Assembly: GCA_949361645.1 (NCBI GenBank)
Contig: OX442416.1
Location: 2,658,146 to 2,722,145, forward strand
Reading direction: 5' to 3'
DNA: 64,000 bases
DNA from: Spongilla lacustris
Taxonomy: Eukaryota > Porifera > Demospongiae > Spongillida > Spongillidae
Of the stretch, positions 9,200 through 22,930 are shown piece after piece; the first letter of the stretch is position 1; every line of letters starts with the position of its first letter. The translations under genes were made by a program, and so were the position numbers. The notes beneath the pieces were generated by a model. It had not been told where the DNA came from. It did not search any database and saw nothing but the letters and a program-made list of their open reading frames with translations.

Positions 9200-12100
9200 G
9201 CCAGTGGAGACACCAGCCCTCTCGCAGATAGATCATCAGACACCCACACTGCCAGCAGGGATGTGGCCCCCACAATAATGCCAGTGGAGATGCCAGCCCT
9301 CAGGCTGCAAATGGAATCAGCATCCCCAACAATTTCAGGGGAGCAAGGAACTACATGTACCAACAACACGTGATGACCTCACTACCAGATCAATCATTAA
9401 CCCTCACTCCGCAAGTGGTCTTAACAGGCTCCACACACTGGGACCAAACCCCCACCCCTCCCCCCCCCACTACCTTTCTTTCAATGCAAGTTGAGTCAGC
9501 TGGGATCCCCACACAGTAGAACCGCCAGCCCCCTCACCCCAAGCTCATGAACAATACCAGTGGAACCTGTAAAGTCTACACTGCAACTGAACTTAATAAA
9601 TAAAGCCTCACACTGCAGCCAGCAGCCCATGGAACCATTCTTACAGAACACCCTCAGCTACCCAGGGCCAATGGGGTAGCCTCCACAAAGTCAGTGAAGA
9701 TGCCACCCCAAGTTGAGTCAGCAGCCCCCACACAAACAAGGGCCAATAGGGCCAGCCCCACACAGTACAACCACCAGCCCCTCTCTGCTCACTTCAAATA
9801 GAGCCACTAGACCCTCTACCAGTACACACTGCAAGTCCAGACGGCAGGCCACATGAGTGGAGCCCTCTCACCGATGGAGCCCAGCAAGGAAGTACCAGCT
9901 GCCACACAACCAGTGGTTAATCGAGCCCCCAGAATAATGCCAGTGGAGAAACCAGCCCTCGCACTGCAAGTGGATTCAGCAACCCCAAAAATTTCAGGGG
10001 TACATGTAAATGTACTTGAGGGGGAAAAGAAAACCACACAAGCCCTCTTCAAACACTACAACAGAACAAGTGGAACTTTAAGCCCTCATAGTTAATACGT
10101 AGCAGTCCCCACAGCCCCCCCCACCCCCCCACCCCCCGCCCACCCCCGCTACTACCTGTCCTACATGTACAATGAAAGAGGGGCCAATCAGCCAATGGGA
10201 CAGTACAACCACCAACCCTCTTCATTAGTCAGGGAACATGTACCAAGAACACATGCCGTCACTACAAGTTGAACCTCAATGCAAGTGGACTTAACAGGCC
10301 CACCACACACTGGTGCCAGCCCTCGCCCCTCCTCCCCCCCCCCTCAGCCCCCCTCTGCTCACTACGTGTCCTTCACTGCAAGTTGCGTCAGCTGTCCTTG
10401 AGCCAATGGGGCCCATAGAACTACCACTCCGCCTCACTGCAATCACACACTACCTTTGGAACCAACCATTAACCCCCATACTGCAAGTGAACTCAATACT
10501 GCAAAACCTGACCCCCACACTGCCAGCAAGGGAGCACCAGCTGTCACACAACCAGAGTGTCAATGTGGCCCCCACTTAATGCCAGTGGAGAAGGCAGCCC
10601 TCACACTGGAAATGGAGTCAGTAGCCCCAACAATTTCAGGGGACATGTGCATGTACGCACATGTACCAATGGAATAACACATGTCCCACCAATGGAACCA
10701 TGCAGTGGAACTTTTAGCCCTCACAATAAGTGGACTTATTACTTAGCAGCCCCCACAACCTGTCTTTCACTGAAAGAGGGGGCTAATGGGACCATCACCA
10801 CACAGTACAACTACCAGCCTTCCTCATTGCAAGCCAATGGAACCTCTGCTCAAACATTGGAGCTACCAGTCTTCTCACAAATAGAGCTATCATACCCCCA
10901 CACTGCTAGCAGAAATGTGGCCCGCACAATAATGCCAATGGAGATGCCAGCCCTCAGGCTGCAAATGGAATCAGCATCCCCAACAATTTCAGGGGAGCAA
11001 TGAACTACATGTACCAACAACACGTGATGACCTCACTACCAGATCAATCATTAACCCTCACTCCGCAAGTGGTCTTAACAGGCTCCACACACTGGGACCA
11101 AACCCCCCCCCCTCCCCCCCCACTACCTTTCTTTCAATGCAAGTTGAGTCAGCTGGGATCCCCACACAGTAGAACCGCCAGCCCCCTCACCCCAAGCTCA
11201 TGAACAATACCAGTGGAACCTGTAAAGTCTACACTGCAACTGAACTTAATAAATAAAGCCTCACACTGCAGCCAGCAGCCCATGGAACCATTCTTACAGA
11301 ACACCCTCAGCTACCCAGGGCCAATGGGGTAGCCTCCACAAAGTCAGTGAAGATGCCACCCCAAGTTGAGTCAGCAGCCCCCACACAAACAAGGGCCAAT
11401 AGGGCCAGCCCCACACAGTACAACCACCAGCCCCTCTCTGCTCACTTCAAATAGAGCCACTAGACCCTCTACCAGTACACACTGCAAGTCCAGACGGCAG
11501 GCCACATGAGTGGAGCCCTCTCACCGATGGAGCCCAGCAAGGAAGTACCAGCTGCCACACAACCAGTGGTTAATCGAGCCCCCAGAATAATGCCAGTGGA
11601 GAAACCAGCCCTCACACTGCAAGTGGATTCAGCAACCCCAAAAATTTCAGGGGTACATGTAAATGTACTTGAGGGGGAAAAGAAAACCACACATGCCCTC
11701 TTCAAACACTACAACAGAACAAGTGGAACTTTAAGCCCTCATAGTTAATACTTAGCAGTCCCACAGCCCCCCCCCCCCCCCCCCCCCCCCCTGCTACTAC
11801 CTGTCCTACATGTACAATGAAAGAGGGGCCAATCAGCCAATGGGACAGTACAACCACCAACCCTCTTCATTAGTCAGGGAACATGTACCAAGAACACATG
11901 CTGTCACTACAAGTTGAACCTCAATGCAAGTGGACTTAACAGGCCCACCAAACACTGGTGCCAGCCCTCGCCCCTCCTCCCGCCCCCCCCCCCCCCTTAG
12001 CCCCCCTCTGCTCACTATGTGTCCTTCACTGCAAGTTGCGTCAGCTGTCCATGAGCCAATGGGGGCCATAGAACTACCACTCCGCCTCACTGCAATCACA

Positions 12101-12530
12101 CACTACCTTTGGAACCAACCATTAACCCCCATACTGCAAGTGAACTCAATACTGCAAAACCTGACCCCCACACTGCCAGCAAGGGAGCACCAGCTGTCAC
12201 ACAACCAGAGTGTCAATGTGGCCCCCACTTAATGCCAGTGGAGAAGGCAGCCCTCACACTGTAAATTGAGTCAGTAGCCCCATGCAGCAATTTCAGGCGA
12301 CATGTGCACGTATACACATGTACCAATGGAATCACACATGCCCCCTTCAAACACTACCAATGGAACCAGTGGAACGTTTAGCCCTCACAGCAAGTGGACT
12401 TATTCCTTAGCAGCCTCCACAGCGCCCACCCTCACCCCCCCACTACCTGTCCTTCACTGAAAGAGGGGGCTAATGGGACCATCACCACACAGTACAACTA
12501 CCAGCCTTCCTCATTGCAAGTCAATGGAAC
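9200..12530. repeat. 1.66-kb tandem duplication within the left arm of A
   Basis: Copy 1 spans about 9200-10860 and copy 2 about 10860-12530, offset by about 1660-1690 bp. For example, GATGCCAGCCCTCAGGCTGC occurs at 9288 and again near 10945. Copies differ by small substitutions and C-run lengths. The right arm has only one full copy (about 13900-15560) plus a partial one, so the duplication arose after the inverted structure formed or was lost from the right arm. Confidence 0.8.
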
Positions 12531-12779
12531 CATTAACTCCCAAGCTGCAATTGAACTTAGTAACCTCACACTGCAAGTCCAGTCAAAAGCGCTGCACAAC
12601 CAGTGGAGCCACCAGCCCTTCCACATGTGGTGTTATCAAACCGTTCACTGCCAGCCGTCAATGGAGCCCCCATAATAATGCCCATACTCTACAAATGGTT
12701 CCCCTTCATGTGTGGATTACACTGGTAGTGAGGAGGCTGGTGACTTTGCTGACAGTGTGGGGTCTGCTAACTTCACTTG

Positions 12780-13140
12780 GGAAGGTGTGATGCATAATAT
12801 TGTTGCCTTTATGGACTGTGCCTACGTGTGCAATTTACATGCAGTTGTATATTCCACATGTTACTTTTATGACATTTAAAATGGTACTTATTGCTCCATG
12901 TACATAAAGCACTAGTTTCCAGCAAGAGGGTACATGTACATTTTAGATGTACAACTCAAACCTTGTATGCCTTGCTTGCCTATATAAACCAACTACCACC
13001 CTAAATTAGTACTGATAGGGCAGGTAATGATATTCACCCACCAATAACAAGGCTTCACTTCACCTCAGATAAAATTGTGTGCACAGAAAACAGGTATACA
13101 GTGGCTCCAATAGGGACTGGTAATTTACACATAGTGTGGG
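12780..13140. other. Centre (hub) of foldback A
   Basis: This is the unpaired spacer between arms. It holds one copy of the core sequence (near 12975-13090: CTGATAGGGCAGGTAATGAT and ATTCACCCACCAATAACA) that occurs as two inverted copies in elements B and C. It is otherwise AT-rich with TACATGTA words and no reading frame of note. Confidence 0.6.
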
Positions 13141-15892
13141 GGCTAGTAGCTCCACTGGTAGATGATGGCTTGCCTAAAACTGTCGGGGTGCCAAGTCCAT
13201 ATGCAGTTTGGGGGGGGGGGGGGGGGGGGGCTCTGGACCGTTGATTGTAAAGGACAGGAGCTGGCCCCAGTGCTAATATAAGTCCAATTGCAGTGAGGGC
13301 TAATGGTTCCACTGGTTCCATGTGTTGTGTTAGGAGCAGGGAATGTGTGGGTCCATTGGTACATGTAGTTCAGAGGGCTGGCATTATTGTGGGGTGACGC
13401 CTGGTTATGTGGCAGCTGATGGCTGACTGGACTTGCAGTGTGCCTAGTGGCTCCATTTGAAGTCAGCAGAGAGGGGCTGGTGGTTGTACTGTGCGGAGCT
13501 GGCCCTACAGGCTCCTGTTTGTGTGGAGGCTGCTGACTCAACTTGGGCACTGGCTTTGTGGAGGCTACCCCATCGGCTCTGGAATGGTTCCATAAGTTGT
13601 GCATGGGCATGGACATGTGAGGCTATTAAGTTCAGTTGTAGGGAACACTTTACAGGTTCCACTGGTATTGTTCACGAGCTTGAGGTGAGGGAGCTGGTGG
13701 TGGCCCCTCAAATGCTGACTCAACTTATATGCAGCAATAGAAAGGTAGCGGGGGCGTGGGCTGGCCTCAGTGCGTGGTACCTGCTAGGTCCACTTGTGGA
13801 GTGAGGATTAATGGCTCATCTGGTAGTGAGGGCATGTGTTATCGATACATGTAGTTAGTGGCTCCCCTAAAATTGGTGGGGATGCCGACTCCATTTGCTG
13901 TGTGATGGCTGGCATCTCCACTGGCATTATTGTGGGGGCCACATTTCTGCTAGCAGTGTGGGGGTATGATAACTCTATTTGTGAGAAGGCTGGTAGCTCC
14001 GATGTTTGAGCAGAGGTTCCATTGGCTTGCAATGAGGAAGGCTGGTAGTTGTACTGTGTGGGGATGGTCCCATTAACCCCCTCTTTCAGTAAAGGACAGG
14101 TAGTGGGGGGGGGGGGGGGGGGGGGGGTGGGCGCTGTGGAGGCTGCTAAGGAATAAGTCCACTTGCTGTGAGGGCTAAACGTTCCACTGGTAGTGTTTGA
14201 AGGAGGCATGTGTGATTCCATTGGTACATGCACATGTCCACTGAAATTGTTGCATGGGGCTACTGACTCAATTTACAGTGTGAGGGCTGCCTTCTCCACT
14301 GGCATTAAGTGGGGGCCACATTGACACTCTGGTTGTATGACAGCTGGTGCTCCCTTGCTGGCAGTGTGGGGGTCAGGTTTTGCAGTATTGAGTTCACTTG
14401 CAGTATGGGGGTTAATGGTTGGTTCCAAAGGTAGTGTGTGATTACAGTGAGGCGGAGTGGTAGTTCTATGGCCCCCATGGCTCATGGACAGCTGACGCAA
14501 CTTGCAGTGAAGGACACGTAGTGAGCAGAGGGGGAGGAGGGGCGAGGGCTGGCACCAGTGTGTGGTGGGTCTGTTAAGTCCACTTGCATTGAGGTTCAAC
14601 TGGTAGTGACGGCATGTGTTCATGGTATATGTCCCCTGACCAATGAAGAGGGTTGGTGGTTGTACTGTCCCATTGGCTGATTGGCCCCTCTTTCATTGTT
14701 AGTAGGGGGGAGGGCTGTGGGGACTGCTACATATTAACTATGAGGGCTTAAAGTTCCACTTGTTCTGTTGTAGTGTTTGAAGAGGGCATGTGTAGTTTTC
14801 TTTTCCCCCTCAAGTACATTTACATGTACCCCTGAAATTTTTGGGGTTGCTGAATCCACTTGCAGTGCGAGGGCTGGTTTCTCCACTGGCATTATTCTGG
14901 GGGCTCGATTAACCACTGGTTGTGTGGCAGCTGGTACTTCCTTGCTGGACTCCATCGGTGAGAGGACTCAACTGGTGTGGCTTGCTGTCTGGACTTGCAG
15001 TGTGTGTACTGTTAGAGGGTGTAGTGGCTCTATTTGAAGTGAGCAGAGAGGGGCTGGTGATTGTACTGTGTGGGGCTGGCCCTATTGGCCCTTGTTTGTG
15101 TGGGGGCTGCTGACTCAACTTGGGGTGGCATCTTCACTGACTTTGTGGAGGCTACCCCATTGGCCCTGGGTAGCTGAGGGTGTTCTGTAAGAATGGTTCC
15201 ATGGGCTGTTGGCTGCAGTGTGAGGCTTTATTTATGAAGTTCAGTTGCAGTGTAGACTTTACAGGTTCCACTGGTATTGTTCATGAGCTTGCGGTGAGGG
15301 GGCTGGTGGTTCTACTGTGTGGGGGATCCCAGTTGACTCAACTTGTATTGAAAGAAATATAGTGAAGATAGTGGGGGGGGGGGGGGGGGGTTGGTCCCAA
15401 TGTGTGGAGCCTGTTAAGACCACTTGCGGAGTGAGGGTTAATGATTGATCTGGTAGTGAGGTCATCACGTGTTGTTGGTACATGTAGTTCATTGCTCCCC
15501 TGAAATTGTTGGGGATGCTGATTCCATTTGCAGCCTGAGGGCTGGCATCTCCACTGGCATTATTGTGGGGGCCACATCCCTGCTGGCAGTGTGGGTGTCT
15601 GATGATCTATCTGCGAGAGGGCTGGTGTCTCCACTGGCATTGTGGATGTTAGCTCCATTGGCCAGGTTAGCTGGTGGCTCCCTTGCTGGAATTATGGGGC
15701 CTGTTAATTCCACTTGATGGCTCCACTATTTGGAATGTGAGGCCATTAATTTAAATTGCAGCATGAGGCATAATGATTCCAAAGGTATATAGTGTGCACT
15801 TGCAGTGAGGGGGCTTGTGGTTCTGCTGTGTGGGGATGGCCTCTTTGGCCCCAGGGCTGCTGAGCGAACTTGTAGTGAAGGGCCTAGCCCCA

Positions 15893-16141
15893 TTAGCCCC
15901 TGGCTATGTGGGGGTGGGGCTGGTGGCTCTTTTGGTAATTCAGGGGCTGCTCACTCCCTATCACTAATACAACCACCAACGTCAGTGGTACGACCGCCAT
16001 CGCTACTTTTCTCAATCTCTCCATCCTCGTCCAATGTATCGAGCTTGAATATCGATCGTCGTATTCGTACAGTTCGAACTCATCCGCCGACTGATTCAGT
16101 GACTCGACGAGCTCGCCTTCACTTGTGTTATACGTCACCAT
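15893..16141 (-). CDS. Subterminal small ORF of element A, right arm
   Basis: Inverted copy of the 8697-8945 frame, encoding the same 82 residues. At least one synonymous change is visible (ACG versus ACA for a threonine near residue 6). Identity of the two proteins implies recent duplication, gene conversion between arms, or selection. The hydrophobic segment and acidic N-terminal part are as in the left copy. Confidence 0.5.
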   Translation of the reverse strand: MVTYNTSEGELVESLNQSADEFELYEYDDRYSSSIHWTRMERLRKVAMAVVPLTLVVVLVIGSEQPLNYQKSHQPHPHIARG

Positions 16142-17224
16142 ATCGTTTATCTACACCGAAAAACAACCGTAACAAGCACTACAATTCAGCCGCCCGTTTG
16201 TTTGGTGACCTTATAGGTGTGGTTATCACGCCCTATAGGAATAGTTGAATATTCATGCGCTCCGGAGAATGGAAACTGTTCCGTGTACATATAAAGGCGC
16301 GATTCGAGCGGGAAACGTGTACTTACTTTGCACAGCTGTTTCTCCGTAACGGTTTGTATGAAAATTAACGAACAGAACAGATCGATAGGTATAGGACCTC
16401 TCTACCTACAAACCGAATTTGAAGCGATTTGATTACTCCTACCTAAAGTTATGTCGGGTTTGAACCCGGTGTGGTATCGGAAGTTGCAATCCTGGCACGG
16501 AGTAAGTGCAAGACCCCAAAATATATTTTGGCATAGAGAAATGGTGTAGTATGAAGTGCTGAAAATAGGAAGTCAATAGTGCAAACCCTTTTGAAGATAT
16601 AGCGCTTTGAATTGGATGCTATATATATAAAATTCACAAGCATCAAAATCTCATAGAACGTTCCATAATTATATGGGACAGTTCACGACAAAATGAGCCT
16701 TCGTATATATATATAAAATGTTATAAAATTCCCTTATGTTTGAATCGCTATAACTTCTGAACGGTAAAAGCTATCGACTTCCTATTTTCAACACTTCATA
16801 CTACACCGTTTCTCTATTTTAAAATCCATTTTGGAGTCTTGCACTTGCTCCGTGCCAGTATTGCAATGTTCGATACCCCACCGGGTTCACACCCGCCATA
16901 ACTTTAGGTAGGAGTAATGAAATCGCTTCAAATTCGGTTTGTAGGTAGAGAGGTCCTATACCTATCGATTTGTTCTGTTCGTTAATTTTTATGTCATCCG
17001 TTACGGAGATACAGCGGCGCAAAGTTGGTACACGTTTCCCGCTCGAATCGCGCCGTTGGACGTGCGAGGCCCGCTTCCATTCATCAAAGCACATGAAATG
17101 CAACTACTTCCTGTGGGCCGAGACTTTGATAACTTATAGCCACACCCATACTGCGCTAGCTAGATCTGATGGGTAAGTATTTAATGTATCGTCCCTGTCA
17201 CAGTTGTTATTCGTTATCTCCTAT

Positions 17225-17420
17225 GTAGATAACGGATATGGCGACGTCCACTGAAGACAACACACTCGCAAGAGTTTCAATCGGCGGACGAGTTTGAGCG
17301 ATACGGATACGACGATCGATATTCAAGATACATTCGACGAGGTGGGGAGATTGAGAACGGTAGTGACGGCGGTTATACTACTGACGATGGTGGTTGTAGG
17401 GAGTAAGCAGCCCCTAAATG
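17225..17420 (+). pseudogene. Decayed copy of the subterminal small ORF, element B left arm
   Basis: It aligns with 8697-8880 of element A. The SADEFE-Y-YDDRYS segment is still readable, but indels shift the frame before the hydrophobic part (VVTAVILLTMVVVG, read in another frame). The inverted counterpart is at about 29820-30020 on the minus strand. Confidence 0.6.
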
Positions 17421-17741
17421 ACTAAGAGCCAGCAGCCCTAGTCTCGTACCCAGACCCTGATTCCCACAGCTGCGGATGGACACCAGCCCCACCCCCACAT
17501 ATTCCTCGCTACATTGCAAGTCCAGACAGCAGCCCCGCATAACCAACAGCAGACGCCACCAACCCGCACTACCTATGGAACCACCTGCCCATATCAGACC
17601 CTTATACACACGAGCCACAAACTAACCAATGGGGTCAGCCTCCACAATAGTATACCAGTGGAGACACTGCTATCCCTCTTGCTGCAAATGGAGTTGGCAG
17701 CCCCCACAATTTCAATCAAGGGAAGCCACACATCCCAATGA

Positions 17742-18620
17742 ATGGACTTACAGCAGAACCTAGCTGACTGTGTCCGGCAGTGTGGCCAGGATGTCACTTG
17801 TGTGTCACAGCTGTACCAGGACTGGAATGCCTTCTTGGGCCAGTGGTTTGGTCCTCTGGTTGGCCTAGGACACTACCGCACATTTGAGTTTGATCAAGAC
17901 CACCCTGGTGTCGTGAGGATGGAGACCTTGCCATGGGACACAAACCCCACCGAGGTAACCATGCTGAGGGCTGGAGTGGCCATAAAGGACATTAGGCTTA
18001 TCAGAGCCAAGTGATGCCACCTGTTATTACCCCCAAGTGGATTGTCCCTGACACGGTCACTGTACCTGTACGAGAAGGTGAGGGAATACGTTCGTGACCC
18101 CAAGAAAAGGGACAAGGTGTGTCCAAAGCCTTCACAAAGCTCAGAGGCCAACTCTTCCTATACATGCGGTAATGCTTCATCCCATGCAGTAGCAAAAAAT
18201 GACAAACCAAGACCTTCCTCACTTACCTACTGTTGAGGGTCATAAGTATGCAGATGACACTCACAGTGAATTGCAAGGTGAAGGCAATAGCTGTGTTTCT
18301 GGCAGGAGGAAATGCAGACCCAGGTCTGAACTAATCCTTGCCTACCAATGCACTGTACATGTATGTGGCAAGAAGTATGCCAGTAGCCAGGCCCCCTGTC
18401 CCTGCACAAAAAGAACACTCACAAGCAGCCTGCTGTTCCAGGTGACGAACACGGATTCCAGTGTCGACAAAGGAAGCCAGGGTCCACCCAAGCGCAGGCC
18501 GCGAGGCGTACGCTAAAATCTGAAATTGACAGGCCATTTTCCTGTTCGGTGTGTGGCATGACGTACAGCACCCCAGCCGCACTGTATACTTACAACAAGA
18601 CCAACAATGGTTCATGACAA
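17742..18620 (+). pseudogene. Captured gene fragment with zinc-finger-like segments, element B left arm
   Basis: A 90-codon frame (17742-18014) is followed, in shifted frames, by lysine/arginine-rich and cysteine-rich segments. These end in finger-like sequences: QCTVHVCGKKY near 18350 and FSCSVCGMTYSTPAALYTY near 18540. The second resembles a C2H2 finger whose histidines have become tyrosine or been lost. Codon-like composition and lack of repeat words set it apart from its GC-rich surroundings. I do not recognise the parent gene. Capture of host or transposon sequence by the foldback is the simplest reading. An inverted copy lies in the right arm. Confidence 0.55.
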
Positions 18621-18659
18621 ATGAACCATATTGTGAGATGCATGCTTTTTATATAGTTT

Positions 18660-20375
18660 AAGGTCACCTCTGCAGTGTACACCATACATCTGTGTCGTTA
18701 AGGGGTTAACTCTGTATACCATACATCTGTGTCATCAAGTGGTTACCTGTACACCATGCATCTGTGTTGTTAAGGGGTTACCTCTGTACACTTTGTGTAT
18801 GTGTTGTTAAGGGGTTAACTCTGTATACCATACATCTGTGTCATCAAGTGGTTACCTGTACACCATGCATCTGTGTTGTTAAGGGGTTACCTCTGTACAC
18901 TTTGTGTATGTGTTGTTAAGGTATCACCTGTACACCATACATCTGTGTCATCAAGGGGTTACCTGTACACCATGCACCTGTGTTGTTAAGGGGTTACCTC
19001 TGTACACTTTGTGTATGTGTTGTTAAGGTATCACCTGTACACCATACATCTGTGTCATCAAGGGGTTACCTGTACACCATGCATCTGTGTTGTTAAGGGG
19101 TTACCTCTGTACACTTTGTGTATGTGTTGTTAAGGTATCACCTGTACACCATGCATCTGTGTCATCAAGAGGTTACCTGTACACCATGCATCTGTGTTTT
19201 TAAGGGGTTACCTCTGTACCTATTGTGTATGTGTTGTTAAGGTATCACCTGTACACCATACATCTGTGTCATCAAGCGGTTACCTGTACACCATACATCT
19301 GTGTCGTACCTCTGTATACCTTATGTATGTGTTGCTAAGGGGTCACCTGTACACTGTACATCTGTGTCGTTAAGGGGTTACCTCTGTAAACCTTATGTAT
19401 GTGTCGTTAAGGGATTACCTCTGTACACCATACATCTGTGTCATCAAGGGGTTACCTGTACACCATACATCTGTGTCGTTAGGGGGTTACCTTTATACAC
19501 CTTATGTATGTGTTGTTAAGGGGTTACCTCTTGTGTGTACCCCATACATCTGCGTCATCAAGGGGTTACCTGTACACCATACATCTGTGTCGTTAAGGGG
19601 ATACCTCTGTAAACCTTATGTATGTGTTGTTAAGGGTTTACCTCTGTACACCATACATCTGTGTCGTTAAGGGGATACCTCTGTACACCTTATGTATGTG
19701 TTGTTAAGGGGTCACCTGTACACCATACACCTGTGTCGTTAAGGGGTTACCTCTGTACATCTTATGTATGTGTCATTAAGGGGTTACCTGTACACTGTAC
19801 ATCTGTGTCGTTAAGTGGTTAACTCTGTATACCATACATCTGTGTCATCAAGGGGTTACCTGTACACCATGCATCTATGTCGTTAAGGGGTTACCTCTGT
19901 ACACTTTGTGTATGTGTTGTTAAGGTATCACCTGTACACCATACATCTGTGTCATCAAGGGGGTACCTGTACACCATACATCTGTGTCGTACCTCTGTAT
20001 ACCTTATGTATGTGTTGTTAAGAGGTCACCTGTACACTGTACATCTGTGTCGTTAAGGGGATACCTCTGTACACCTTTTGTATGTGTTGTTTAGGGGTCA
20101 CCTGTACACCATACATCTGTGTCATCAAGGGGGTACCTGTACACCATACATCTGTGTCGTACCTCTGTATACCTTATGTATGTGTTGTTAAGGGGTCACC
20201 TGTACACTGTACATCTGTGTCGTTAAGGGGATACCTCTGTACACCTTTTGTATGTGTTGTTTAGGGGTCACCTGTACACCATACATCTGTATCGTTAAGG
20301 GGTTACCTCTGTACATCTTATGTATGTGTCATTAAGGGGTTACCTGTACACCATACATCTGTGTCGTTAAGGATT
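18660..20375. repeat. Satellite 1 (35-37 bp units), element B left arm
   Basis: Roughly 45-50 units follow the pattern CACCATACATCTGTGTCRTY + AAGGGGTTACCTSTGTA, alternating with a variant CCTTATGTATGTGTTGTTAA. Open frames through the array are by-products of the near-36-bp period. The right arm has the inverse array at 26515-28590, which is longer. Confidence 0.9.
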
Positions 20376-20455
20376 TTTTACTTTTCACGTAGTGGTGATG
20401 TAATCCATCCGATGCTGTGAAAATCTAAGTCTGGGTACAAGACTAGTAACGACAG

Positions 20456-21285
20456 TGGTCCCATTTACACCCTTTACTAGTGTCTGCTGTGGGATCAAAT
20501 CCATGGTCCCATTTACATCCTGTATGTGTGTATTTTGGAGTCAAATCCATGGTCCCATTTACACACTGTAGGTGTATCTTTGTGGGGTCAAATCCATGGT
20601 CCCATTTACACCCTGTACTTGTGTCTGTTGTGGGGTCAAATGCATGATCCCATTTACATCCTGCACTTGAGTCTGTTTTAGGGTCAAATCCATGCTCCCA
20701 TTTACACCCTGTACTTGTGTCTGTTGTAATGACTCAAATCCATGGTTCTATTTACACCCTGTACTTGTGATCAAATCCATGGTCTCATTTACACCCTGTT
20801 CTTGTGTCTGTTGTGGGGTCAATTCATTGGTCCCATTTACACCCTGTACATTTGTCTGTTGTGGGGTCATATCCATGGTCCCATTTACACCCTGTACTTG
20901 TATCTGTTGTGGGGTAAAATCCATGGTCCCATTTACACCCTGTTCTTGTGTCTGTTGTGGGGTCAAATCCATGGTTCCATTTACACCCTGTACTTGTGTC
21001 TGTTGTGGGGTCAATTCATTGGTCCCATTTTCACCCTGTACTTTTGTCTGTTGTGGGGTCAATTCATTGGTCCCATTTACACCCTGTACTTTTGTCTGTT
21101 GTGGGATGAAATTCATGGTCTGATTTACACCCTGTACTTGTGATCAAATCCATGTTCCCATTTATACCCTGTACTTGAGTCTGTTTTAGGATCAAATCTA
21201 TTGTCTCATTTACACTCTGTACATGTATGTGTGTCTGTTGTGCGGTCAATGCATTGGTCCCATTTACACCCTGTAATGGCCCAGG
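20456..21285. repeat. Satellite 2 (about 48 bp units), element B left arm
   Basis: About 17 units contain TGGTCCCATTTACACCCTGT and ACTTGTGTCTGTTGTGGGGT. The inverse array in the right arm (25885-26430) has only about 11-12 units. Copy number therefore differs between arms in the opposite sense to satellite 1. Confidence 0.9.
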
Positions 21286-22019
21286 GTCCAATCAGGTCAG
21301 CTCCCTCACTGCTAGTGGACAGAACCATTAATGCAAGTTGACTTAATAGCCCCACACTACATATCCAGACAGTTAGCACCAGTGCATGGAGCAATTGCAG
21401 GTGGAGTTATCAGACTGTCAGCAAGGGAGCAATCAGGTGCTAAAAAATCCTACAGGGTCATTGGGGGTCCCCACGACAATAATGCAGCTCTCACACTGCG
21501 ATAGGAATCGGCACCCCCCACAATATTAGAGGAGCCATCAACTGGATTCACACATGCCCCATTCATCCCCATGGCCCTATCTCCCACTACCTATCCTCCT
21601 CTACTGCAAGTTGTATCCGAGGCCCAGGCCATCCCCTACTCAATAGCACTCTCAGTCCCCACACGACCAGCCCTCCCACCCACCCCTAAACACCCCTCTT
21701 ACATATGGTGTAATCATACTACCAACAGGCCGGAGAGCTGCCAGCTGCCACATTACCAGGGTTGAATGGGGTCGAGACAGCTAGACCTCAGCATGTGGAG
21801 TGGAACCTTGAACTGCAGCCAGCCCCAAACACTGGGGCCAACCACAATGGCCTTCTATCCTAGCCCCACATAGCTCCTCACTGCAAATGCAAATGAAGCC
21901 ACTACATATGAAACCATTATCCCCCACACTACAAGAGGACTTACTGGTAGGGGAACCATCGTGGAGCTACCAGCCCGCATTGGACAAATGGGGATACCAC
22001 CACTGGAGCAGCCTCCATT

Positions 22020-22930
22020 TGTAGAGTGTACATGCCTACGTTTTTCTCTTCACACATTTTGTGTTGTACATGTAGATCTGAACTACTGTAGACATGTAGA
22101 TCTACGTGTTTTGTGCATGTACAGAGTAAATCTTATCTGGTGTGAAGCCATGTTGTTAGTGGTGAATATGGTTACCTGCCCTATCGGTACTGATTGCGGT
22201 GGGTCTGCACCCGTGGTTGGTGTAATAGACAACCAAGGCTTGCAGAGGGCGTTTTGCCTACATGTACTGAGAACTAGTAGCAAAACATGTAAGTGCCATT
22301 TTGAATGTCACATAAATTGCATGCACAGTCACAGCTACAATGTGGCACGATGAAGACATCAGAATTCATGATCACACAAGTGGAGTTAGTAGACCCTACA
22401 CTTTCAGAGATGTCACCAGACATTACCAGTGTAACCCAGTTTCACCTGTGCCCCACGGCCACTATACACTACCCGCGCACATACATTTTTGCAGAAACAC
22501 CAGCCTAGGGCTAGGTATAACGTAGTTGATGAATCCATTAAATTTGTAGGGTCTATTAACTCCACTTGTGTGGTCATGAATTCTGATGTCTTCATCGTGC
22601 CACATTGTAGCTGTGACTGTGCATGCAATTTAAAATGGCACTTCCATATTTTGCTACTCGCGTACAGTACAGTAGGCCTATGTAGTTCCCAGTAGGCAAA
22701 ACGCCCTCTGCAAGCCTTGGTTGTCTAAATACACCAACCACGGGTGCAGACCCACCGCAATCAGTACCGATAGGGCAGGTAACCATATTCACCACTAACA
22801 GCATGGCTTCACACCAGATAAATTTTACTCTGTACATGTACATGTCTATAGTAGTTCAGATCTACATGTAGATCTACAACACAAAATGTGTGAAGAGAAA
22901 AATGTAGGCAGGTACACTCTACAAATGGAG
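22020..22930. repeat. Core palindrome of element B
   Basis: Inverted copies (about 22020-22400 and about 22545-22930) contain TGCCCTATCGGTACTGATTG and GAAGACATCAGAATTCATGA. The centre is near 22475. The same core occurs inverted in element C (about 37930-38640) and in one copy in A (about 12975-13090). Confidence 0.85.

Larger units (their letters stand above)
8171..16667. mobile_element. Giant foldback element A (about 8.5 kb)
   Basis: The two halves are inverted copies. The left arm runs 8171 to about 12700; the right arm runs from about 13140 to 16667. The ends are TATGGAACGTTCTATGAGAT and its complement. The outer 1 kb of the arms is nearly identical, including a subterminal 82-codon frame in each arm. 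Inner arms are GC-rich degenerate repeats built of words such as CACTGCAAGTGGA and CCCCCACA. The left arm carries a 1.66-kb tandem duplication not matched in the right arm. No transposase is visible, so mobility would depend on proteins encoded elsewhere. The ends are homologous to those of B and C, defining one family. Confidence 0.9.

Noticed and set aside
9121..15717. Proline/threonine-rich frames throughout the arms of element A
   Set aside because: They follow GC-rich degenerate repeats, differ between arms by frameshifts and show no motif. Only the subterminal 82-codon frame was kept.
18660..20375. CRISPR-like regular array
   Set aside because: Units are contiguous with no unique spacers, in a eukaryotic genome.
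20692..21143. Cysteine-rich repeat protein frame
   Set aside because: It is a translation of the 48-bp satellite 2 array, mirrored in the other arm with a different unit number.
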